From Ignavibacteriota bacterium (lineage in GTDB: Bacteria > Bacteroidota > Kapaibacteriia > Palsa-1295), in assembly GCA_003151215.1 (NCBI GenBank), contig PLXB01000253.1, positions 1,221 through 6,988 of the forward strand: 5,768 nt of DNA, given 5' to 3'. The notes under the pieces were generated by a model. It saw nothing but the letters and a program-made list of their open reading frames with translations. It searched no databases and was not told the DNA's origin. The translations under genes were made by a program, and so were the position numbers. Below, one piece after another: positions 1 through 5,768 of the stretch (positions are counted from its first letter, which is position 1; each line of letters begins with the position of its first letter).

Positions 1-810
1 GCCAGCGCAGAAGTGATGCGCCGTGTTTTTGAATATGGCAAGATGTTCGATTTCCTTTGCACTGAACATTGCGAAGAGCCGACTATGACAAAGGGTACTT
101 GCATGCATGAAGGCAAGATTTCAACGAAGCTCGGAATGCCGGGTTATCCTTCTGTGGCAGAAGACATCATTGTTTCGAGAGATATTCTTCTTGCAGAATA
201 TATCAGTGGAGTTCGTTATCATGTTGCACATCTCTCTACATTAAACGCCGTGCGCTTAGTTCGTGAAGCCAAAGCAAGAGGAGTAAAAGTATCATGCGAA
301 GTAACACCTCATCATTTTACCCTTACAGATGAAGCAGTAGAAATTCATCTTGCAAATGCAAAGATGAATCCTCCGCTCCGGGAGAAAGAAGATATTGAAG
401 CCATAATAGCCGGACTTCAAGATGGTACGATAGATTGCATTTCAACTGATCATGCGCCTCATGCAACGCATGAAAAAGAAACAGACATGATGTCTGCTGC
501 ATTTGGGATCATCGGCTGCGAAACAGCAGTTGGATTAGGATTAACAAAATTGGTGCATAGTGGCAAGCTGTCATTAAAAAAATACATTGAAGTTTCTTCA
601 ACTAATCCGAGAAAGCTCATAAAACTTCCGGGGATTAAGATCGCTGAAGGTAAAAAAGCAAATCTTACTATCATTGATCTAAATAAAGAATGGACTTTTG
701 CAAAAGAAGATATTTATTCAAAATCGCATAACACTCCATTTATCGGTGCAAAATTGAAAGGGCAAGCAATTGGCATTATTAATAATGCTCTAGCATGGTG
801 GAGACCGTAG
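1..810 (+). CDS. pyrC: Dihydroorotase (class I), 5'-truncated by window edge
   Basis: Zinc amidohydrolase that interconverts N-carbamoyl-L-aspartate and L-dihydroorotate, the third step of de novo pyrimidine synthesis, in the cytoplasm. The reading frame is open from base 1, so the gene starts upstream; 269 codons are visible of a family length near 430, and the N-terminal part with the HxH metal motif is missing. Visible family signatures are the metal-binding His of EHCEEP (codon at 67-69), the His of HVAHLST (229-231), EVTPHH (298-315), the substrate-region motif NPPLR (367-381), and STDHAPH with the catalytic/metal Asp at 448-450. The C-terminal SKSHNTPFIGAKLKG stretch also fits. DHAPH together with NPPLR argues for dihydroorotase rather than dihydropyrimidinase or allantoinase. 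All ligands in the visible part are intact, so an inactive PyrC' paralogue is unlikely, though the unseen HxH decides this. The next gene starts 11 bp after the stop, suggesting cotranscription. Identification is firm. Confidence 0.96.
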   Translation, partial: ASAEVMRRVFEYGKMFDFLCTEHCEEPTMTKGTCMHEGKISTKLGMPGYPSVAEDIIVSRDILLAEYISGVRYHVAHLSTLNAVRLVREAKARGVKVSCEVTPHHFTLTDEAVEIHLANAKMNPPLREKEDIEAIIAGLQDGTIDCISTDHAPHATHEKETDMMSAAFGIIGCETAVGLGLTKLVHSGKLSLKKYIEVSSTNPRKLIKLPGIKIAEGKKANLTIIDLNKEWTFAKEDIYSKSHNTPFIGAKLKGQAIGIINNALAWWRP

Positions 811-821
811 GATCGGACCCA

Positions 822-1292
822 ATGAACGGGAATAGAGCTTCGATTCTTTCATCAGTTTCGAAGAGATATAAAATATTCCTTCGAGTTTCGGGATTATTAT
901 TTTTATCCGGATTTTTTTCTTTTGGTATTTCTACGATTCATGCAGAAACATTAAACGAACAGTTGAAACAGTTTACTTCGGCACTTTCGAATCGTAATCT
1001 GGATTCATTGCGGTTATTAATTGACCCGGAGAGAATTTATGTTGAGATAGCTCCGAAGGATGGGTCATATCTCAGCCCATCACAGACTCTTGGAGTTATA
1101 GAATCATTCTTTCGCTCTTATCAACCTGTTTCTTTTTCCTATCTTTTTGTAAAAGAGGAAGGAAAATCAGGGATCGCTATCGGCACGCTTGTCGTTGCCG
1201 AAAGCGGCAGAAAGATTTTACGTAAAGTTAATTTCGGATTTCAAAAGAATTTCCGTGATAATTGGCTTTTGTCAAGAATAAGTATTCGCTAA
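822..1292 (+). CDS. Small exported NTF2-like protein, DUF4783-type
   Basis: A protein of 156 residues from the ATG at 822. An in-frame ATG at 795 would overlap pyrC and add nine polar residues before the signal peptide. The 822 start is preferred because it lies just after the pyrC stop, has a weak purine-rich TAGGAT 8 bases upstream, and gives a standard export signal. That signal has a basic n-region (SKRYK), a hydrophobic core (roughly residues 20-38, GLLFLSGFFSFGIS) and a probable signal peptidase I site after IHA, before ETLNEQ. The mature part of about 115 residues has the pattern of DUF4783/NTF2-like proteins: an amphipathic helix (NEQLKQFTSALSNRNLDSL), then strands around IYVEIAP, a helix (QTLGVIESFFRSY), and strands including SFSYLFVKEE, IAIGTLVVAE and NWLLSRISIR. 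No lipobox cysteine is present. Family assignment is by recalled pattern, not by search, and the molecular function is unknown. It lies between pyrC and the kinase, 13 bp upstream of the latter. Confidence 0.83.
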   Translation: MNGNRASILSSVSKRYKIFLRVSGLLFLSGFFSFGISTIHAETLNEQLKQFTSALSNRNLDSLRLLIDPERIYVEIAPKDGSYLSPSQTLGVIESFFRSYQPVSFSYLFVKEEGKSGIAIGTLVVAESGRKILRKVNFGFQKNFRDNWLLSRISIR

Positions 1293-1305
1293 TATGTAAG
1301 AAATT

Positions 1306-4300
1306 GTGTCAGATATCGATCAAGGCGAGAAAAAAACGCAGAGGAATATATTTGCTCAACGGAGAGTGGCGCTAACCCGCCTGAATATGGGTGTACGCCG
1401 ATTTTATAAAGAATTAGCTTCCGGAATTCGTTGGACTTTGACAACACTCCTATCAGTTTTGATTATTATTTCTCTTATTCTTTTTATCTCTAAAGGAATT
1501 TATTCCGGTTCAACTCCAAAAGAAGTTTCAAAAAAGATAATTATTCAACAGGCTTCTGAACGTATTCATCAGATTGTAGATGCAATATCGAATCTAAGGG
1601 ATACTGTTTGTACGGATTCAGTTTTTGCAGAACAATTAAAGATTGATGCATCACAATCTGCGCTTTTTGAAACGATACATATTTTGGATTCTCTGAAAGG
1701 AAATAAATTCTCCGTAATCTTACCGCTTCTCGCTTCCGAAAAGTATTCTTTCATCCAAGGCAGAGGCGTCGCATATTACGATGATATGAAGCGCTTGACG
1801 GCATGGAACTCTTCAAGTTCAGGTACGGCAAATTTTGACTCTTTGTTTTCTTATGCCGGATTACTTGAGAAGCATAGCAAAGCATTATTTGTTGGTACAG
1901 AACAAATATTCACTTGGGTTGTCGCGATTCGAAAAGTTATTTCGAAGGATGGAGTGCTACTTGGCTATGTAACTGCAAAGGCAATGATAGGAGAGCGGTA
2001 TCCGCTTGGTGGATCAGATCAGCATCCGCTTACTATATTTGATGATATTATAGCAAAATCAGGGCGAGAGATCAGGTTTTCCTTTTCGTCTTCACAAATA
2101 GATACTCCAGTAAGCATTAGTCTGTATCCGCTTTTCTTTGACGATAACGATTCATCTTCTATTTTGGGCTACTTGAATATTGCTGATGCCCCGGTATTCC
2201 AGCAAACAGGTTTACTAAAGATCATACAAGGGGTTAGAGATATTGCTTTCGTCCTTTTTATATTAATTTTGTTCTGGCTTGCGTCTTGGCATGTCGCTCA
2301 AATAGGTGCCAAAAGCGAAATACTATCAAGTAAGTTGTTCTTGAGCGGTAGTGTTTTTGTAATCTTGGGAATTGGACGAATATTACTGCTCATTACTGAT
2401 TCCCTTGGTGTTATTGTCCCCCAGGGATTACAGGATCCTCAGGATTTTGCCCTACCATATGTAAGCGGACTTTTATCGAATCCACTTCAACTTTTTACGA
2501 CAATTCTATTTATAACAACTTTTTTCATACTAACGTGGGTAATATTTATTCCGCAGCGCGCATATTGGAAGACCTCGCTAATTGGACATGAGTCAGCTAC
2601 ATTTTCAACAACTCAATGGCTTTTACGAATCCTGACTATTCTCTGCATTCTGCTTCTTCTTCCTTTAGTCAATCTTCTCTTTGCTTTTGTTATCAGTTCG
2701 CTCGTAGAAAATGGATCATATCATTATCTTGGTAATAGATTTGGCTTTACCAGAGGTTCGTTTATTCTCATGGAAGCTTCCTTTCTCCTTGTAGGAGTAT
2801 CTTATTTTTTCTGCAGTATGCTGATATTACTTCAAACACTGCGATCAATGATTCAGATAACTGCCTCGGAACTCTCTCCGTCGCGATCGTATCTTACTCA
2901 TTATATTCTTTTCACTATCATTGCTACAGTAACTGTGTGGATGCTTTCTCCGAATAGTATCTCGATCTATCCTGACATATATTGGGGGGCTATTTGTTTT
3001 ATGCTCTGTGTGATTACCACGATCATCTTTTCCCGCGATGTTGCAGCGCTTCGTTCAGAGCAACCCGGCCCTTCATATTTTTATCGTATGCCGCGCTCAG
3101 GATTGGCATTGCTCTTTCTTCTGACTGGAGCAGGATTTCTACTTAGCCCGCTCATTGCAACCCAGGAATATGCAAATGATATAGAGATCGTTAAACATAA
3201 TCTCAGTCAAAACTCGCAGGTAAACGATCTGAATTACTCCTCTTTTCTCGATCAAACATTTCTCTCATTTACGAGCGAGGAAACTTTACCCGTCTTATTC
3301 CCCATGGGGGCTTCATCTGATATTAAAAATCTTGCATTAAATATTTGGTTAAAGCAATTACCTGAAGCCGTAAACCAGAACGTTGTAGTTGTAATAGAAG
3401 TGAAGGATCTTTACGGTAAAACACTCTCTCGCTTCATTCAGAATGCCACGATAGATGATGAAGCGCGTTTAGCAACGACGAGAGATTCTCTTTTTGCTGC
3501 AGTTCAGATTCAGTATAACCATAATTCTTCAGAAAAAACTTACCTATTAGGCTCAGTGCCATGCTTTACTATATCTTGCACACCTGCATACATCGGTGCC
3601 GGCTTGGTAACTTTTCTAACATCAAAAGGTCATCATTCTTTTTATCCAGTCGATTCTTCTATTAGACCAAAATTTCTTATCTCGATCTCGTTGTGGAATG
3701 ATCCCTTTCCGCAAACTGCGGTCCATAGCCTTTATGATATAGTACGTTCGCCGGGGACAACTACAGAGAAACCCTCGTGGCAGTATCATGGTTTTTTTTA
3801 CGGCGAATATCAAAACGGATCTTTGCAAAATTTCAGCACTACAGAGGTCGAGCTCCCCTCGCATATTTCGCCTACAGTTGATACTTTATTGAAAAGAAAA
3901 GAATTCGTCGTAAGTGAAGGACAAATTGATGGAAAGCGAAGCTATACGATATATCATAGAATCGGAGATGAAAGAACTTCCGGAAATAGATTAATGGCAG
4001 CAATGATTTTTATTCCAGGAGTAAATTCATTGATAGAATTGACGTTAAGCCTTAATACTGTCAGCTTATTCATTGGTTTCTTCGTCATCTTTTTTGCCTT
4101 ACTTGTTCGCTCCTTATTTTCAAAAGGAAAACGCGGGACACTCAAATTCCGTGACCGTATTTTTCTCATTGTTCTGACAATCGCACTTGTACCTTTGATT
4201 ATCGTCACAAATATAACGCGATCACTTTTAATCGAGCGCGAACAAAGAATCGAGCGCGAACACTTGCAGCATGATGCATCCATAGTTGCCGAACGTTTAC

Positions 4301-5586
4301 AGCGCACTTTTTCCCATCCAGATTCGGCCTCAAATATTCATCTTAATGCCTTATTAAGTGATCTCTCACATACAATAGGCAGAGACATTTCATTTTATAA
4401 CGAACGAGGAATTCTTTTTGCAACGAACCGCCCGGAACTCTATGAATCCTCTTTGCTCCCGAATGAGATATCCTCCGAAACGATAAGGCAAATATTTAAG
4501 CATCAGAAATCCTTTGTTGTCGAACCATTGGCTTCCGGTCCAGGCAGCTTCGATATCGGTTATAAAACGATTATGAGATCCGATAATGGCTCTCTAAAAG
4601 GTATTGTAGGGGTAACATCTTTCCGAGGTATGCAGACCATTGAGGCAGATATTGCGCGTACTATTGAATTAATGTATGGAGCGTTTTCAGCATTAGGGAT
4701 TATTCTTTTATTGATTGGAGCATGGATTTCCGTACGTGTTGCCGCACCTATACAACAACTTATAGCTGCAACGGAACGAGTTACACAAGGTCGTCTGGAA
4801 ACCATCGTTACTATCAAACGTAAAGATGAGGTAGGCGAGTTAGCTCAAGCATTTAATAGGATGACAGGTGAGCTTGAACGAACGAGAGAAAATGTTGCAC
4901 AATCGGAACGGGAAGGAGCCTGGAAAGAAATGGCAAGACAGGTTGCGCATGAGATAAAAAACCCTTTGACTCCGATGAAACTTTCGGTTCAGCATGTCGA
5001 ACATGCCTATGAATCGGGCGATACGAATTTCGGCTCAGTCTTCCGAAGAGTTATCCGTACTCTTTCCGAACAGATTGATGTGCTTACTCGTATTGCGACA
5101 GAATTTTCTCGTTTCGGAGAAATGCCGCGACGCAAATACGGATTTGTTTCCTTGAAAAAGATCGCCGAAAGTGCGATGGCTCTTTATGATGCTGAGCGTG
5201 GGCGTGTTCGTTTTGTTGTCGATATCCCGAGTGATCTCCCTCCCATTTATGCCGATGACGAAGAATTCCGCAGGGCACTTGTCAATTTGATTCGGAATTC
5301 TCTTCAAGCAACGGAAGGCTGGGGAGTAATTCTTATTCGTGCTCGTGAGAAAAGTGGACTTATTCATCTTGATTTTACAGATACAGGCGGCGGAATGACT
5401 TCCGAAACTTTAAAGAAAGCTTTCGACCCGAACTTCTCAACCAAAACGAGCGGAATGGGATTAGGGCTTGCTATTGTAAAGAAAATTGTAACTGATATGA
5501 GCGGGACTATTACAGTCGAAAGTATGCTTGGTAAAGGAACAACATTTCATATCGAATTACCCGCAAGAGAATATCCCGCACAATAA
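1306..5586 (+). CDS. NtrY-like polytopic membrane sensor histidine kinase
   Basis: A 1426-residue two-component sensor kinase. The GTG at 1306 is the first usable start, because an in-frame TAA lies at 1297; the next in-frame ATG is at 1387 (Met28). Predicted layout by hydrophobicity: TM1 about 43-62; extracytoplasmic region 1 about 65-310; TM2-TM9 near 313-332, 344-365, 397-416, 440-465, 486-510, 532-550, 561-578 and 600-618; extracytoplasmic region 2 about 620-918; TM10 920-940; TM11 952-972; extracytoplasmic region 3 about 975-1122, Cache-like with DISFYNERG at 1027; TM12 1124-1145; HAMP about 1142-1200 with API and DEVGELAQAFN. The positive-inside rule fits this topology. The kinase core is complete: phospho-acceptor His1215 in AHEIKNPLTPMKLS, N-box NLIRNSLQA (Asn1327, Asn1331), G1 DTGGGM (Asp1359), F-box FDPNFSTK (1373) and G2 GMGLGLA (1383). 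There is no PAS domain between HAMP and the DHp helix, unlike proteobacterial NtrY. The DHp region resembles NtrY (EFSRFGEMP). Signal and response regulator are unknown; none is encoded here. Kinase function is very secure, the exact TM count less so. Confidence 0.95.
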   Translation: MSDIDQGEKKTQRNIFAQRRVALTRLNMGVRRFYKELASGIRWTLTTLLSVLIIISLILFISKGIYSGSTPKEVSKKIIIQQASERIHQIVDAISNLRDTVCTDSVFAEQLKIDASQSALFETIHILDSLKGNKFSVILPLLASEKYSFIQGRGVAYYDDMKRLTAWNSSSSGTANFDSLFSYAGLLEKHSKALFVGTEQIFTWVVAIRKVISKDGVLLGYVTAKAMIGERYPLGGSDQHPLTIFDDIIAKSGREIRFSFSSSQIDTPVSISLYPLFFDDNDSSSILGYLNIADAPVFQQTGLLKIIQGVRDIAFVLFILILFWLASWHVAQIGAKSEILSSKLFLSGSVFVILGIGRILLLITDSLGVIVPQGLQDPQDFALPYVSGLLSNPLQLFTTILFITTFFILTWVIFIPQRAYWKTSLIGHESATFSTTQWLLRILTILCILLLLPLVNLLFAFVISSLVENGSYHYLGNRFGFTRGSFILMEASFLLVGVSYFFCSMLILLQTLRSMIQITASELSPSRSYLTHYILFTIIATVTVWMLSPNSISIYPDIYWGAICFMLCVITTIIFSRDVAALRSEQPGPSYFYRMPRSGLALLFLLTGAGFLLSPLIATQEYANDIEIVKHNLSQNSQVNDLNYSSFLDQTFLSFTSEETLPVLFPMGASSDIKNLALNIWLKQLPEAVNQNVVVVIEVKDLYGKTLSRFIQNATIDDEARLATTRDSLFAAVQIQYNHNSSEKTYLLGSVPCFTISCTPAYIGAGLVTFLTSKGHHSFYPVDSSIRPKFLISISLWNDPFPQTAVHSLYDIVRSPGTTTEKPSWQYHGFFYGEYQNGSLQNFSTTEVELPSHISPTVDTLLKRKEFVVSEGQIDGKRSYTIYHRIGDERTSGNRLMAAMIFIPGVNSLIELTLSLNTVSLFIGFFVIFFALLVRSLFSKGKRGTLKFRDRIFLIVLTIALVPLIIVTNITRSLLIEREQRIEREHLQHDASIVAERLQRTFSHPDSASNIHLNALLSDLSHTIGRDISFYNERGILFATNRPELYESSLLPNEISSETIRQIFKHQKSFVVEPLASGPGSFDIGYKTIMRSDNGSLKGIVGVTSFRGMQTIEADIARTIELMYGAFSALGIILLLIGAWISVRVAAPIQQLIAATERVTQGRLETIVTIKRKDEVGELAQAFNRMTGELERTRENVAQSEREGAWKEMARQVAHEIKNPLTPMKLSVQHVEHAYESGDTNFGSVFRRVIRTLSEQIDVLTRIATEFSRFGEMPRRKYGFVSLKKIAESAMALYDAERGRVRFVVDIPSDLPPIYADDEEFRRALVNLIRNSLQATEGWGVILIRAREKSGLIHLDFTDTGGGMTSETLKKAFDPNFSTKTSGMGLGLAIVKKIVTDMSGTITVESMLGKGTTFHIELPAREYPAQ
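4231..4266 (+). repeat. Two tandem 18-bp units inside the kinase gene
   Basis: Two adjacent 18-bp units (4231-4248 and 4249-4266) share their first 14 bases, ATCGAGCGCGAACA, and differ in the last four. They are in frame and encode IEREQR followed by IEREHL, extending the charged helix that leaves TM11 into extracytoplasmic region 3. This looks like a small in-frame duplication; it adds about one and a half helical turns per unit and does not disturb the reading frame. Confidence 0.75.
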
Positions 5587-5587
5587 A

Positions 5588-5768
5588 TTACTGAAGTTGT
5601 GCTAAAACTACATCACATATATTCTTATGTAATTTGTTAAATGAAATTGTCTCAAAAATTCTTGCACCTGCTGCGTGGAAATGACCGTTACCGCCGAAAT
5701 GTTTTGAAACTTCTGCGACAGATTTATTTCCCTTCGAGCGGAAGCTAACTTTCCAACCTTCTCTGAGT
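5588..5768 (-). CDS. nrnA: DHH/DHHA1 phosphoesterase, NrnA-like, C-terminal end only
   Basis: On the minus strand a frame is open from the window edge to a TAA (complement of 5588-5590), giving 59 codons of C-terminal sequence. It begins LREGWKVSFRSKG and contains FGGNGHFHAAGA (glycine-rich part complement of 5663-5695). KVSFRSKG followed by a GG-x-GH-x-x-AAG loop is the hallmark of the DHHA1 substrate-binding domain of bifunctional oligoribonuclease / pAp phosphatase (NrnA) proteins. These degrade 2-5 nt RNAs and dephosphorylate 3'-phosphoadenosine 5'-phosphate in the cytoplasm. The common family form of the loop is GGGGH; here the third Gly is Asn. The catalytic DHH domain, about 270 residues, lies beyond the window, so activity cannot be judged and other DHH-DHHA1 proteins remain possible. 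The gene converges on the sensor kinase with one base between the two stop codons. Confidence 0.85.
   Translation of the reverse strand, partial: LREGWKVSFRSKGNKSVAEVSKHFGGNGHFHAAGARIFETISFNKLHKNICDVVLAQLQ

Noticed and set aside
795..821. Alternative earlier ATG for the small exported protein, overlapping pyrC by 16 bp
   Set aside because: It adds MVETVGSDP ahead of a normal signal peptide, has no purine-rich stretch at a suitable distance, and the ATG at 822 gives a more usual n-region.
1294..1299. ATG immediately followed by TAA, a start-stop pair just ahead of the kinase GTG start
   Set aside because: A six-base pattern that arises easily by chance in AT-rich sequence; nothing else suggests translational control.
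3622..4307. Minus-strand open frames of 80 and 117 codons opposite the kinase sensory region
   Set aside because: Biased, basic and cysteine-rich translations with no family resemblance or start signals; antisense shadows of the kinase gene.
5035..5367. Open minus-strand frames of 110 and 64 codons opposite the kinase core
   Set aside because: They lie opposite the strongly conserved DHp/HATPase coding sequence, show no recognisable domain, and are explained as shadows of the real frame.
5615..5630. Inverted repeat ACATA / TATGT as a possible terminator at the convergent junction
   Set aside because: Only five A/T-rich pairs with a six-base loop and no T-run; it lies inside the phosphoesterase coding sequence and is too weak.

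Overview
The window is a compact, fully coding stretch of a moderately AT-rich bacterial chromosome. It probably belongs to the Bacteroidota / Ignavibacteria / Kapabacteria side of the FCB group. That placement is an inference. It rests on the style of the NtrY-like sensor kinase (polytopic N-terminus, HAMP, an H-box of the AHEIKNPLTPMKLS type), on a small secreted protein resembling the mainly Bacteroidota DUF4783 family, and on weak Shine-Dalgarno signals. No phylogenetic marker is present to settle it.

Layout: (1) bases 1-810, + strand, the C-terminal two thirds of a class I dihydroorotase (pyrC), whose start lies before the window; (2) 822-1292, +, a small exported protein of the NTF2-like / DUF4783 type; (3) 1306-5586, +, a very large (1426 aa) membrane histidine kinase with about 12 transmembrane segments, three extracytoplasmic regions, HAMP, DHp and HATPase domains; (4) 5588-5768, - strand, the C-terminal end of a DHH/DHHA1 phosphoesterase (NrnA-like nanoRNase / pAp phosphatase), whose start lies beyond the window. 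The fourth gene has no start codon in the window but is clear from its GG-N-GH-x-x-AAG motif.

The three + strand genes are 11 and 13 bp apart and could be one transcript. The kinase and the phosphoesterase converge with a single base between their stop codons, leaving no room for a terminator outside coding sequence. There is no non-coding stretch over about 15 bp, and no RNA gene, mobile element or CRISPR array was seen.

Functionally this is mostly ordinary housekeeping (pyrimidine synthesis, short-RNA turnover) around one unusually elaborate sensor. The kinase's ligand and its response regulator cannot be read from this window. The adjacent secreted protein is a possible, unproven, partner. 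I do not see convincing evidence for a wholly new system here; the large sensor architecture is the most interesting item.
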